In this document: piece after piece, positions 43,904 through 52,866 of the stretch
Position numbering within the stretch: the first letter of the stretch is position 1
How the letters are laid out: each line of letters begins with the position of its first letter
DNA from: Nitrospira sp.
GTDB lineage: Bacteria > Nitrospirota > Nitrospiria > Nitrospirales > Nitrospiraceae
DNA: 58,085 nucleotides
NCBI GenBank assembly: GCA_005116885.1
Contig: SWDP01000036.1
Coordinates: 128,173 to 186,257, forward strand
Direction of reading: 5' to 3'
Position numbers and translations under genes: made by a program
Notes under the pieces: model-generated
What the model was told of the DNA's origin: nothing
Databases searched by the model: none
Seen by the model: only the letters and a program-made list of their open reading frames with translations

Positions 43904-44033
43904 GTTGAAGCTCCCTGGTGAGACACCGATCATCGAGCAGAACGGCGTTATGCATTACCCCTCACAATCCACAATTAAGCAGGCCTGCTGCAACGGCCAT
44001 TAGGAAGATACGCTGGAGTTCCGCTGGAGTTGT

Positions 44034-44279
44034 TCATTCACCTCTCCATTTTGCTTCCATAGCGGCCAATTGCCCCCTCACCAGTCCAAGACTTGTTCTC
44101 TCACGCCGAAGAAACTCTATCTGTGCTTGGATGTCTGTCAGAACGCGATCGATCTTCTCAACCGTGATCGTGAGCCCGACCGGTTTCCGATGAACTGTCT
44201 GTCGGTCTTCCTCACTATCTATCAAACTCACCGATGTTTGGGATAGATCGGATAGGTCGTTGATGTTTGCTTCCATCAT
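44034..44279 (-). CDS. Small coiled-coil hypothetical protein (81 aa)
   Basis: GAGGAATC precedes two adjacent ATG codons (44279 and 44276). The N-terminal third is polar; the rest is a helix with heptad pattern (IDRVLTDIQAQIEFLRRERTSLGLV), suggesting a coiled coil. No family is recognised. A hairpin terminator lies just upstream, so it has its own promoter. Confidence 0.5.
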   Translation of the reverse strand: MMEANINDLSDLSQTSVSLIDSEEDRQTVHRKPVGLTITVEKIDRVLTDIQAQIEFLRRERTSLGLVRGQLAAMEAKWRGE

Positions 44280-44337
44280 TGATTCCTCCTCAACCCCTAC
44301 TTTCGTTTTCGTGTTACCTACTCCAACTTCATGGGCC

Positions 44338-44363
44338 TACGGGCTTGACCGGGCAAGCCCGTA
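44338..44363 (-). terminator. Hairpin between two small minus-strand genes
   Basis: A perfect 10-bp stem (TACGGGCTTG with CAAGCCCGTA) with a 6-base loop, about 90 bases after the stop of the gene ending at 44451. No T tract follows, so efficiency is uncertain. Confidence 0.5.
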
Positions 44364-44450
44364 CCCTTCCCGCAAACTAGTTCGACTCACGCAGAAGGAC
44401 GTACCACGGGTTGATACATCATTCATTCGCGATTAGAAGCGTTCCGAGAC

Positions 44451-44693
44451 CTATAACGAAATAGCCGGCGTAGCCGGTTCTTGAAGGCTCTTGGTGATCC
44501 TGTCGAGTACCTGTTTGACATTCCTGCTTTCTGAATCATCTTTCAGTAGATTCCTTTGCGCTAGTATTTCCTGAGCGATTGCACTAGGCGTTAGTATCTT
44601 CTGATGTTCCAGTGCACGACACAGCCCAATGAATGCAGTAGAAAAAGCTGTGACGTTGGCAGATACATTCGCATTATTTTCCGTGATAGGCAT
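44451..44693 (-). CDS. Small soluble hypothetical protein (80 aa)
   Basis: ACAGGAGT lies seven bases before the ATG. The chain is mostly helical, neutral, without membrane segment or known motif. The pair of small genes 44693-44034 runs in the same direction but is separated by a hairpin. The function is unknown. Confidence 0.5.
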   Translation of the reverse strand: MPITENNANVSANVTAFSTAFIGLCRALEHQKILTPSAIAQEILAQRNLLKDDSESRNVKQVLDRITKSLQEPATPAISL

Positions 44694-44904
44694 GATTCAC
44701 TCCTGTGTAAAATTAGATTGTGGGATGAGCAGAGCACGTATACCTGTCACTGTACGCTCCCTTTGGACCCTATGGGACTAGACAAATCCCTAGTCCGACA
44801 CATGATGAAGATCCGCTTGGCCACCCTCCGTTTGTGGGGTCACTTGATAGCTCCTCACTCCTCTTACAAAAAGAAAACCGGATACGTTGTAAGTCCGATC
44901 TGGA

Positions 44905-45378
44905 TCATGATTTCCTCCTAGACCTGCCCGACGCCATCACGTCTGGCGTACATAAGCCAACCGCTAAGGCGCCATAGAGCCAGGGCAAGCTACGGCACGA
45001 AAGGGTCAGTTCAAAGCCGGACGTGAAACGCCGGGGCACGACATAATAGTCCGTGACTTAGGCCAGCGCCGAAATGGCGACTCCGCTTCCGACGGATAGC
45101 AAAAATGAATCTGGGGAATGCATCGAACGTCGACAATACCGATAGAGCCACGCCCAGAACCCGCAGGCCACGCCATTCAGCAAGAGGCCCATACCTGTAT
45201 ATCGCGCCGTGAGCAAGTTCTTCTGAGCCGCCTTTCTTCCCCATGCAATATGGCTGATCGCATTGATCGGCCGCCATCCCGATTGCCCCTCCACCCTTCC
45301 GCAAACTACCGCCATCGCAGTCACGGCCAAGCTGCTGACCGCACTGATTATCAGAATCTGCCTGGTACTATCGCTCAT
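44905..45378 (-). pseudogene. Small membrane protein cut by a nonsense codon
   Basis: From ATG 45378 (GGGAGATAAG upstream) a protein with two or three membrane helices runs for 106 residues to a TAA at 45058-45060. The same frame continues directly as VTDYYVVPRRFTSGFE. In the family I recognise, this follows ALAY (ALAYVVDY-VVP-R-TPGFE). The TAA thus stands at a normally conserved Tyr codon, one base from TAT or TAC. The next stop is at 44905. The truncated protein keeps its membrane helices but loses the conserved tail. Sequencing error is an alternative. Confidence 0.55.
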
Positions 45379-45615
45379 CTTATCTCCCCTCGCTCCAGGG
45401 CACGGATATGAGCTTTATTTTAATCATGGGGTACACCCCGGAGCGCACGCCATTATTACTTCCATTCGCCCCTCGTCCGTACAATGCGTATGATCATTCT
45501 CAGACTGAGATTCCATCGCTTATAAAGGATAGGCTTTCGCCATCAAGTCCTGTCGATATCTGCAAGCGCCATTATCTCCTTCGCTCAAATAGGTCACAGG
45601 CTCTCAGTTTGTCGT

Positions 45616-46065
45616 TCACTTGATGGTACCCCTCCAGCCGCTTGTCTCATGGCCGCGCGCTTCGATGTAGGTTTTGAATCGCTCCAGGTCTCCCTCCACA
45701 CGCCGGCCGACAAGGCCCATGGCATCCCCGGTCTTTTCGACGAACCCTTTCGGGTCATATTCCAGCTGGAGCATGATCTTGGACGTGGCATCCGACAATC
45801 GATGAAACGTCGCGACTCCTGCGTTCATGGCGCCTCCCCGGCTCGTCCAGGCAATACGTTGATCCGGAACTTGCTCCGTGATTTCCGCGTTCCATTCTTC
45901 TTCCTTGCCGGCGATGCTGGCTTTCCAATGCGTGCGCTTGTCATCAATCTGTTTCACCTCCGTCACGCCTTCCATGAACTTTGGAAATTCTTCAAATTGA
46001 GTCCATTGGTTATAGGCCGTGCGCACCGGTACGTTGAGTTCGATTGATTTCTCTATGACTGACAT
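45616..46065 (-). CDS. SRPBCC (START/polyketide cyclase-like) family protein
   Basis: A 149-residue soluble protein with the helix-grip fold: VIEKSIELNVPVRTAYNQWTQFEEFPKFMEGV is the characteristic N-terminal strand-helix, followed by beta strands and a long C-terminal helix (GDAMGLVGRRVEGDLERFKTYI in two parts). These proteins bind hydrophobic ligands; the subgroup with WTQFEEFPKFMEGV is common in stress or membrane-linked loci. AAAGGAG lies eight bases before ATG 46065; an in-frame ATG at 46083 is less likely. Confidence 0.78.
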   Translation of the reverse strand: MSVIEKSIELNVPVRTAYNQWTQFEEFPKFMEGVTEVKQIDDKRTHWKASIAGKEEEWNAEITEQVPDQRIAWTSRGGAMNAGVATFHRLSDATSKIMLQLEYDPKGFVEKTGDAMGLVGRRVEGDLERFKTYIEARGHETSGWRGTIK

Positions 46066-46317
46066 AATGTGTACTCCTTTCACACATGAGGTTTTAGTGA
46101 GGTACTATCTAAAACACCATTTGATCTCCGGTGACGAACATCTCGATTTCCCTTTGTGTGACTCAAAAAACATTTGACAATAATACGTACTCCGTATGCT
46201 TAGCTCAGATGTAACCAATAAACTAACAAAAGGGGGCGATGTACTCGTAAATTCCCTAGTGGGGGAAGCCATGCCCTATAGCCATCATCTGACTCTTTTG
46301 GTCAAGGGGCGTCTTTA

Positions 46318-47589
46318 CTACTGTGTCCTGAGAAAACCGGCAATGGAACGTCGAGCTTCTCGACCAGTCACTACATCCATATGTCCCACCTGTAAGCGCT
46401 CAGTGGTGACCTGAAAGGCCTTCTCATAGGCCGGTGGCAGCGAGGCAGATGTGACTGTGACCGATCCGTCGCCATCTTCGTGTACGATGGTTGGGTCTAG
46501 GTGGGGAAGCCATTTTTCGAATTGATCCTTGTCGAACACCACGTTAGCTCGGTGGGGTCCGGCTTCCTTGGGTACCCACACTCCCCTGGCGAGCGTGCGC
46601 TGCCCGTTCGCATAGAGATAGAGCAGAGGAATCGGTCGGTCGTTCGGCGTCGTACTGGGAGCGTGAAGCAGATCGAAAAATCGTTGCGATCGATCGAGCC
46701 AGTAGGAAGTATAGGCATCACGACGCTCGACGATCTGAGCAGGAGCCGACGGTGTCCCTTTTAATAATCCCCACCCCTGCTTCCGCCAATGGGCCGGCGT
46801 ATGAATCGCCCCCCTGATTGGGTGCTGGGTAGGTGTCAGCAACACATCGGCCCCTAGAGCCGGTAACGTATAGTAGGAGGCGGGAAATGACGCCAAGGCC
46901 TGTTGGTCTAAGAGCAAGCTGTTGAACCCGATCTTCCGGCCATACTGCATATTTCGAAAGGACCACATAGATCCCAGGAATGGCACACCTGCCATCACCA
47001 CCTTCTCAACATGCAGAGTGCCTTCCCACGCTTCAACGGCCTGCTCCAACTCTTGATCGCCGTATCGAAGATAATAACTTACGATCAGCCCACCCATGCT
47101 ATGGGCGACGAGGGCGATGTGTGTGATGCCCTGAGACTTCAGACGCCTGATCTCGGCACTCAACAAACGGACGGCATCCATGAGGTCGAGGCGCCAGTCG
47201 TAATTTAATGGTTCGATCGACACGTGCCCGCCATGCAATCTGCCTAACTCCGCGAGGAGAGGACGATACACCTCGAACGAACAGCACCAGGGAATGACTC
47301 TGACTTCATCCAGAATCCCGCTCGGTCGGAGAGCCACTCCGTCGAATGCCAGATCGGGCAACGGCAGAATCAGAGACTGCGCGCCACCGAACGCTTGCGA
47401 GGCGGTAATCCAGAGAAACTCCCCATTGTCGACGCGCGAGAGTTTGGTCCCGTAGTAGCCCGCTACTACGATGACCGCAGAGCGTGACGCCTCAGCGTAG
47501 GGTCCATGAGGAGTGACCGATGCGCTGCATGCCGAGAAGGAGCACAGGAGGAGACCAAGGATAGCGGTATACCACTGTATGGGCTTCAC
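46318..47589 (-). CDS. Lecithin:cholesterol acyltransferase-like lipase, lipoprotein
   Basis: A 423-residue alpha/beta hydrolase of the LCAT/phospholipase family. The signal peptide ends in a plausible lipobox (SFSAC, Cys21). The oxyanion-side segment IVVAGYYGTKL, nucleophile elbow VAHSMGG (Ser164), DGDGSVT (catalytic Asp region) and GHMDV (catalytic His) give a full Ser-Asp-His set. A CCSFEVYRPLL block is also typical. It probably hydrolyses or transfers acyl chains of phospholipids at the cell envelope. It shares a strand with the phosphodiesterase gene, 127 bases downstream of it. Confidence 0.78.
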   Translation of the reverse strand: MKPIQWYTAILGLLLCSFSACSASVTPHGPYAEASRSAVIVVAGYYGTKLSRVDNGEFLWITASQAFGGAQSLILPLPDLAFDGVALRPSGILDEVRVIPWCCSFEVYRPLLAELGRLHGGHVSIEPLNYDWRLDLMDAVRLLSAEIRRLKSQGITHIALVAHSMGGLIVSYYLRYGDQELEQAVEAWEGTLHVEKVVMAGVPFLGSMWSFRNMQYGRKIGFNSLLLDQQALASFPASYYTLPALGADVLLTPTQHPIRGAIHTPAHWRKQGWGLLKGTPSAPAQIVERRDAYTSYWLDRSQRFFDLLHAPSTTPNDRPIPLLYLYANGQRTLARGVWVPKEAGPHRANVVFDKDQFEKWLPHLDPTIVHEDGDGSVTVTSASLPPAYEKAFQVTTERLQVGHMDVVTGREARRSIAGFLRTQ

Positions 47590-47715
47590 TCAGGGCTTTC
47601 AAAGGAAAAGAATATGCCGGACGATTGAGTTTCTTATCCGATCAAAACTTCGGTGTCGTGGAAGCGGTCTACAGTTCTATGCTTAATCACTTGTTACAAG
47701 TCACTGGTCAGGTCA

Positions 47716-49701
47716 TCATGGCAGGGGAACGGTGATATGTGAACCACAAATGTTCTCACTGCCCGTCGGGTGAGACTTGTTCAGTATGCGGTCGATCACA
47801 TGGGTGAGCGAGTGGCCCTTCATTTCATCGGGACGATTCTGCAATGTTGCATGAAACGACGGGAGCAGACCAAGAACGTCTAATATGGTGGGGGTGACGT
47901 CCACCAGAGACGCCTCGCAAATCGTACCCAGCGCTTCACGTTCTTCCTGTCCCCCCCTTACAAAAATGATCGGCACCAGCGAGTCTGAGGCATTGAGATG
48001 CCCATGATCAGAGTGAAAATGTCGATGTGTGACCACGTCAAGTTCCTCAAGAACTCGCCAGTCTCTTTTGTTAAGGTACGTCAATTTCTTAGACCTGTCG
48101 GCCAGCAGAACGATATCCGGTGCGGTCTGGGGATCTGTTGGTAATCGTGATGCAAGCCCGTTGAGCCTTTGTACTGCCAAAGGATATGCGGGACTATTCA
48201 ACGGGCTCTGATCGAGAGGGACAGCGGGCAACAACTGGATGGCGGCTCCATCATACCGATAAGGAATGAAGACATAGCGGTTGCCCTGTTTAGACAAGAC
48301 GGCTTCCGGTCCCTGCTCATTCTTGTGGAGAATAAGCAATAGGTGTTTCAAAATCGGAGCGATATCGTCTTGATAGTCTGGAGTATCCTTCCACTGTCCC
48401 TGTGCAGGCTTTACATGGAGCCCAAGGGCTCCGCCATTTAAGGTAGCCACAATATTCGAACCCCCGGAAACAGTCCCGTTGGAGAAGAATTCTAATGAGG
48501 CACGGACCCTGGCCAGAAAGCTTTCGTTGCCTAATGGGGGAGTTTCGAGACGATAGGCCTTCCCGCTTGTCTTGGCCAGTTCGGTGAACACAACGTTGAG
48601 ATCTTCAATGCCCAGGGCTTTGTCCCAGTCAATTGAAGTATGGCCATGGTCCGATACCAACACGAAGAGCGTCCGCTGCATGACTGGTTCATCCCGCAAC
48701 CCTCTCCACCGAATCGGATCGACCGGCGTGACGCCGGATACTAATGTGGCATGGTGATTTCTCACAATGGCGGGATCTCCCGCGATGAATTTCGCGATGA
48801 GGTCATCGATATGCGTGAGATATTCTAGACGGGCCTGCTCCGGATTCTCAGGGGAGAGGTGTTCGGCATGGTCGAGGCCGGCAAAATAGAGCGTCATCAG
48901 GCTGGGAAGCCGCAGCTCGGCTCCTTCCTTGGCTGCGCCATTGAAATCTTTGAGTGATTTCACCGCCGCCCATAGCGCGTTTTCGTCCACGGCGTCACTT
49001 CGATTCTGCTGATAACTCAGCAGGGTGTCGAAATCAGATCGGATCGCCCCCTGCCCACTCCCGCGCGTGAGCATGTGGTGCACGACAATGCTCTGCCCGC
49101 CCCTCTGTCCGATATACTCGTAAATAGTTTTCACTCGACTGTTAATATCGTCGGAAAGGAAATCGTCTGATAGTTGCACTTTCACCACGTCGATATGATA
49201 CTCCGTGAAATATCTCGCGACTTCTCGTTCCCTGAAAAATAGATTATTCCCGGCAATGCCATGAGCACCGGGGAACACGCCGGTAAACATCGAGGTCCAG
49301 GCCGCATAGGTATAAGAAGGGAACACCGTCGTCGGTTGTTGGACGGCAATGCCCTTGGTTAACTGTAGGCCGCTTGGATCGACGCGCACACCGAGAAGAT
49401 CGTGTAAGCCTCCTGGTTTTCGTGGAGGATTCTGCGTGAGATATTTGACCAGCGTCCCTTGTTCGAGGCCATCAACGGCAAAAATCACGACATGCTCAAT
49501 GGGGTGCCCGCCAAGAGAGCCATGTAGAACGGTGTCGGCAGAGTACTGAACAGCTGGGAGGCGGCTACAGCCGTTCAGTCCTATGAGTAGGAAGACAAGC
49601 ATCAACGCAACTACGTAAGTGGTCGGATGCCTGGCGTGCAGACGAGCGGTGCTTCTGATGATCATTGTTTCTAATCTTAGAGGCGCCGGTGACATCATCA
49701 C
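47716..49701 (-). CDS. Alkaline phosphatase-superfamily phosphodiesterase, lipoprotein
   Basis: A 661-residue exported metalloenzyme of the nucleotide pyrophosphatase/phosphodiesterase group. A hydrophobic signal (YVVALMLVFLLIGLNGC) ends in a lipobox; the Cys is at about residue 45. Metal and nucleophile blocks are FAVDGLEQGTL, VFPSYTYAAWTSMFTGVFPGAHGI (nucleophile region), YFAGLDHAEH, VSDHGH and HSDHGHLN, in the normal order. It may cleave phosphodiester or sulfate esters of envelope lipids or nucleotides. The start is uncertain: ATGs at 49701, 49698 and 49665 are in frame, and none has a strong ribosome binding site. Confidence 0.75.
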   Translation of the reverse strand: MMMSPAPLRLETMIIRSTARLHARHPTTYVVALMLVFLLIGLNGCSRLPAVQYSADTVLHGSLGGHPIEHVVIFAVDGLEQGTLVKYLTQNPPRKPGGLHDLLGVRVDPSGLQLTKGIAVQQPTTVFPSYTYAAWTSMFTGVFPGAHGIAGNNLFFREREVARYFTEYHIDVVKVQLSDDFLSDDINSRVKTIYEYIGQRGGQSIVVHHMLTRGSGQGAIRSDFDTLLSYQQNRSDAVDENALWAAVKSLKDFNGAAKEGAELRLPSLMTLYFAGLDHAEHLSPENPEQARLEYLTHIDDLIAKFIAGDPAIVRNHHATLVSGVTPVDPIRWRGLRDEPVMQRTLFVLVSDHGHTSIDWDKALGIEDLNVVFTELAKTSGKAYRLETPPLGNESFLARVRASLEFFSNGTVSGGSNIVATLNGGALGLHVKPAQGQWKDTPDYQDDIAPILKHLLLILHKNEQGPEAVLSKQGNRYVFIPYRYDGAAIQLLPAVPLDQSPLNSPAYPLAVQRLNGLASRLPTDPQTAPDIVLLADRSKKLTYLNKRDWRVLEELDVVTHRHFHSDHGHLNASDSLVPIIFVRGGQEEREALGTICEASLVDVTPTILDVLGLLPSFHATLQNRPDEMKGHSLTHVIDRILNKSHPTGSENICGSHITVPLP

Positions 49702-49809
49702 CCGATAGGCGAGAACACCCGCCGTTCCACAATCATTCGGTGGTCAAAGCCACTCATATAGGATTTATATGGGTGGCTACTGGTTTTTCCAGAAACGTGA
49801 GAGCAGGAA

Positions 49810-50094
49810 TTATTTAATTTCGTGAACCTTGCCGGTCATGGCGTCCACATAAACTTTGTGGGTGTTCTTTCCATCGACGATTTCAATCTTGTAGACGACG
49901 CGGCCGTCATCTTTTCCCATATTCACTTCAACCGTTTTGCCGGGCTTTGCCTGCTCCGCGGTTTTAATCGCATCGACCATGCTGACGGTTGCTTTTTCAC
50001 TAAGCGCCCGGTCGGACTCGAACAGTGCCCAGGCCGGGGCAACGGTTGCACAGAGCAAGATTGCCAATCCACCCGAGATGATTTCCTTCTTCAT
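49810..50094 (-). CDS. Exported PepSY-domain protein (94 aa)
   Basis: Signal peptide (IISGGLAILLCATVAPAWA, cleavage about residue 23), then one PepSY domain: an alpha helix (VSMVDAIKTAEQAKPG) and the strands VYKIEIVDGKNTHKVYVDAMTGKV. PepSY domains are small periplasmic inhibitory or sensing modules. AGGAGGAA precedes the ATG. A regulatory box lies 82-97 bases upstream. Confidence 0.85.
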   Translation of the reverse strand: MKKEIISGGLAILLCATVAPAWALFESDRALSEKATVSMVDAIKTAEQAKPGKTVEVNMGKDDGRVVYKIEIVDGKNTHKVYVDAMTGKVHEIK

Positions 50095-50175
50095 GGGATT
50101 CCTCCTGTGGTTAGGTTAAGTAGGACCAAGGATTGAGAGACAACGGAACATGCATTCATCATATTGATAATGATC

Positions 50176-50191
50176 TGATCATAATTGCTCA
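50176..50191 (-). promoter_or_regulatory. Activator box before the PepSY gene
   Basis: On the minus strand TGAGCA-ATTA-TGATCA, both half-sites perfect. At 21 nt the hexamer is TGCATG, a poor -10, so either the -10 is atypical here or this site works otherwise. Confidence 0.5.
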
Positions 50192-50250
50192 TTCCTAAAA
50201 ACCTGATAGTGCCTGCACCAGCGGTCTTAATCGTACATTTCAGAACTTGC

Positions 50251-50517
50251 TCATGAATCGCTGGTGCATGCGCGTCTGGCATCCAGTATCAGATCGATCC
50301 TTTCGGTCTTCATAAACACAGCTCTTGCCATCCCCACCATCCCGCGAGGTACTCCTCGTTTTACCGCAAGACGACGGAGTCGATTCGCACGAACCACGGG
50401 GTCCTCGATAGATCCACAATTGATGCATCGAGTTGACAGGCGCATCATGTCTGCTTCCGGACTCAGACCATCGAAGGTTTCGCGTACGAGCAGTCCCTTA
50501 CAACGTTGACAGACCAT
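50251..50517 (-). CDS. Small zinc-ribbon protein (88 aa)
   Basis: Two CxxC pairs (CQRC at residues 3-6 and CINC at about 31-34) form a zinc-ribbon-like site, followed by a basic helix (VVRANRLRRLAVKRGVPRG). AGAAGGAGG precedes the ATG. It lies 86 bases downstream of the other zinc-ribbon gene and is probably in the same transcript. A DNA- or RNA-binding or adaptor role is possible; I recognise no family. Confidence 0.58.
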   Translation of the reverse strand: MVCQRCKGLLVRETFDGLSPEADMMRLSTRCINCGSIEDPVVRANRLRRLAVKRGVPRGMVGMARAVFMKTERIDLILDARRACTSDS

Positions 50518-50603
50518 AGGACCTCCTTCTGTTTTCTTTGTCGCTCATTATCTGTCAGGTTCATCTTGGGGCAGCGGTGCCGGCTCAGGCGCAAGCTGCC
50601 CCA

Positions 50604-50795
50604 TCATCGGCACTCCTGTTGGGGTTCCTTCCGCGTTCCACACTCTACCGTGAACTTGGCACAGATCGAGCACAGATGCGGCCCCAGGGCTTGCGAGGTG
50701 TAGCATGCCTCCAGATCTGCTGAACCACACTGACAGCAGAAGGCGAGATTTATGCGGAGGAGGTTTTGCACCGACCGAGCTACTCCGCAGGTCAC
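50604..50795 (-). CDS. Small cysteine-rich zinc-ribbon protein (63 aa)
   Basis: GTG start at 50795 with AGGAGG seven bases upstream. The chain has CCQCG and LCSIC pairs (residues 20-24 and about 42-46) spaced as in a zinc ribbon. It is followed by the second zinc-ribbon gene in the same direction. A box-type promoter precedes it with a predicted leader of about 42 nt. Confidence 0.55.
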   Translation of the reverse strand: MTCGVARSVQNLLRINLAFCCQCGSADLEACYTSQALGPHLCSICAKFTVECGTRKEPQQECR

Positions 50796-50843
50796 GATGT
50801 TGCCTCCTATTGGTCTTAGTCGGATGGCAAGTACCCCATGGGC

Positions 50844-50886
50844 ATTATGTCGAGAAGATAGGCGGCAGTCTGTTCACATTTGCTCA
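50844..50886 (-). promoter_or_regulatory. Activator box plus -10-like hexamer before the zinc-ribbon genes
   Basis: On the minus strand TGAGCA-AATG-TGAACA (50886-50871), then CATAAT (50849-50844) after 21 nt. It faces away from the next site at 51050, and the two promoters are divergent. Confidence 0.65.
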
Positions 50887-51049
50887 TGTTGAAAAATTGA
50901 TTTACCGCCTCAATTCAGATTGACCGTAAGACAGACGCCCTACCTCAAGTAGTAAGGCAGCCCCCTATCAACAATGACTCCTCTCATCTGCGCTCTCTGC
51001 CGAACACAGTGAATAGTCATGTCATTGAGTCTTTGTGAACCTTGCGAAT

Positions 51050-51092
51050 TGAGCAATTTTGAGCAGAACGAGAATCACATGCAGTGCATACT
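51050..51092 (+). promoter_or_regulatory. Activator box plus -10-like hexamer before the DUF3309 gene
   Basis: TGAGCA-ATTT-TGAGCA (51050-51065), an exact direct repeat of the half-site, then CATACT (51087-51092) after 21 nt. The leader is about 138 nt to the ATG at 51237. Confidence 0.65.
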
Positions 51093-51236
51093 AAATATGG
51101 TACCAACGTGAGTGTTACTTCACGCCTGAGTGAAACGTAAATCAACAGATTGCGTACAGAGAGGTCATCAAGGGCGCAGGCATCGTCATCAATTGGCAGC
51201 GGGTTGGTTCAAAACATTCGTAAATGGAGGTGACAT

Positions 51237-51389
51237 ATGGGCACCATACTTCTCGTTATCCTCATTCTATTCCTTGTTGGCGCATTGCCCACTTGGCCTT
51301 ACAGCGCGAGCTGGGGTTACGGCCCCAGCGGCGGGCTAGGCGTGATCCTGTTAGTCTTGGTCATTCTGGTGTTGACTGGTCGGATATAA
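51237..51389 (+). CDS. DUF3309 small membrane protein (50 aa)
   Basis: Fifty residues: a hydrophobic helix (2-18), the conserved centre LPTWPYSASWGYGPSGGLG, and a second helix (36-47) ending TGRI. This is the whole DUF3309 pattern, known from many stress-type loci. GGAGG lies six bases before the ATG. The function is unknown; it is probably an inner-membrane peptide. Confidence 0.85.
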   Translation: MGTILLVILILFLVGALPTWPYSASWGYGPSGGLGVILLVLVILVLTGRI

Positions 51390-51788
51390 CCGGCGGCGGA
51401 AAAGCTTTGCTGTGCCTATATAATTTTCGGAACAGCTTAGTCGTTCTGCACATAATCAATACGGTCGACCACCCACTTTCAGGACCCATCTTCGTCGAAC
51501 GCTTCGGACTCGACAGCCGCTTCCGGACAGTCTTGCAGCTGTGCAGATCATCTTCTCTGAACCGACACAGCATCCTTAATTGCCTCTCATATTCTGAAGA
51601 GCATTCTCGAGCTGATAGTGCCCCACTGAATGATGACAAAGGCAACACAGCCGGAGCATGCGATCGCTTGCCACCCCCATTCTAGAAAGCTATTCGAGAC
51701 AGGCCAGCCGACATCGTCGACACTACCTAGTCTCGTACAACGCGAAGCCAGCGCCCCATTGCTACCCAATCAATCATTTCTTGCCACA
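51390..51788. other. Interval without a recognisable gene
   Basis: About 400 bases between the DUF3309 stop and the CsbD promoter. Several short frames exist on both strands, but all carry interior stops relative to any protein-like segment and none has a ribosome binding site. It may contain a decayed small gene on the minus strand. Confidence 0.4.
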
Positions 51789-51831
51789 TGATCAATTCTG
51801 ACCAGACCGCCGCCGGTCTTCTAGACATAAT
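51789..51831 (+). promoter_or_regulatory. Activator box plus -10-like hexamer before the CsbD gene
   Basis: TGATCA-ATTC-TGACCA (51789-51804), then CATAAT (51826-51831) after 21 nt. Transcription would start near 51838 and probably covers the CsbD, BON and next genes. Confidence 0.65.
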
Positions 51832-51922
51832 GGCCAGTATGGAGGAGGTTTGAATGGGATGGGACAGGACAGATCAATGCGGACGCGCAGATATCGATAT
51901 CTAAATACAGGAGGAAGCCATC

Positions 51923-52147
51923 ATGAATGCCGAGCAACTCAAGGGAAAATGGATGCAGTTCAAAGGGGAGCTGAAAGAGAAATATGGGAAGTTCACTGAT
52001 GACGACTTGAAGCAGATCGAAGGCAATTACGACAAGTTTGTCGGCAAAGCCCAGGAACGATATGGCGATAAAAAGGAAGACCTCATGAAGTGGGCGGACC
52101 AGTGGCATGAGAAGCCAACGCCGAAACCCGTAGGGAAGGGACAATAG
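51923..52147 (+). CDS. CsbD-family stress protein
   Basis: A 74-residue hydrophilic helical protein with the CsbD pattern: MNAEQLKGKWMQFKGELKEKYG, DDDLKQIEGNYDKFVGKAQERYG, WADQWHEK. CsbD proteins are general-stress (sigma-B regulated in Bacillus) proteins of unknown mechanism. AGGAGGAAG lies six bases before the ATG. It is the first gene of a run of small stress-type genes. Confidence 0.9.
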   Translation: MNAEQLKGKWMQFKGELKEKYGKFTDDDLKQIEGNYDKFVGKAQERYGDKKEDLMKWADQWHEKPTPKPVGKGQ

Positions 52148-52218
52148 CCTCACTGAATGGATGCGATTCACAAATGATGTCTCACAACACACGTTTACCT
52201 TCGCTTAGGGAGAACAAA

Positions 52219-52776
52219 ATGAACACACGCTATGTCCTGACACTCTGTACAGCTCTGGTTATCGGTGGGGCCCTTATCGCGGGATCGGTGCACGCGCTTG
52301 ACAAGGCTGATGAAAAGACCCCGATCAACGATACGTGGCTCACAGCGAAAACCAAGATTGCGCTTGCGGCCGATGGTCGCGTCAAAGGGCGGCAGATCGA
52401 TGTCGAAACCACGAAGGGACAGGTGATGCTTCGCGGCAAGGTCGATTCCGACTCGTCCAAGCAGGCGGCGGAGGACATCACCAAAAGACTCGATGGCGTC
52501 AAGACAGTGAAGAACGACCTAGAGGTAGTTACCCCGTCTACACGCGACGCGGTGGAAGAAAAGGATGAGGCCATCACAACACGCGTGAAGGAACACATCG
52601 CGATGGACTCACAACTGAAGAAAACCGATATTGCAGTTCAGACTAACGCAGGGGTCGTCTCGCTGACCGGCGAGGTCAACGACATCATGACCAGTGCCAA
52701 CGCGTCCTGGGCCACTAGGCAGGTTCCCGGCGTAAAGTCTGTCAAGAATGATCTTACAGTGAAAGAGAAGGCCTAG
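52219..52776 (+). CDS. Periplasmic protein with two BON domains (OsmY-like)
   Basis: A 185-residue exported protein with signal peptide (TLCTALVIGGALIAGSVHA, cleavage about 26) and two BON domains (about 38-105 and 115-185), each with the pattern ITxxVKxxIAxDxxVKxxxIxVxTxxGxVxLxGxVxS. It is the architecture of E. coli OsmY, which protects the periplasm and outer membrane under osmotic stress. Start at ATG 52219 with AGGGAGAA; an upstream ATG at 52174 is unlikely. It follows CsbD after 71 bases and probably shares its promoter. Confidence 0.86.
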   Translation: MNTRYVLTLCTALVIGGALIAGSVHALDKADEKTPINDTWLTAKTKIALAADGRVKGRQIDVETTKGQVMLRGKVDSDSSKQAAEDITKRLDGVKTVKNDLEVVTPSTRDAVEEKDEAITTRVKEHIAMDSQLKKTDIAVQTNAGVVSLTGEVNDIMTSANASWATRQVPGVKSVKNDLTVKEKA

Positions 52777-52866
52777 AAATCGGAGGAAGCATTTCATTCG
52801 TTTCGGTTCGAGACGACAGACTCAGGACAATCGTGTGCCACACACACATTTACTAGGAGGTTCGTT

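Noticed and set aside
46196..46414. 72-codon plus-strand frame over the 3' end of the lipase gene
   Set aside because: More than a third of it is antisense to the conserved C-terminus of the lipase, and there is no ribosome binding site.
49741..49756. TGGTCA-AAGC-CACTCA upstream of the phosphodiesterase gene
   Set aside because: The second half-site is poor and no -10-like hexamer occurs at the standard distance.
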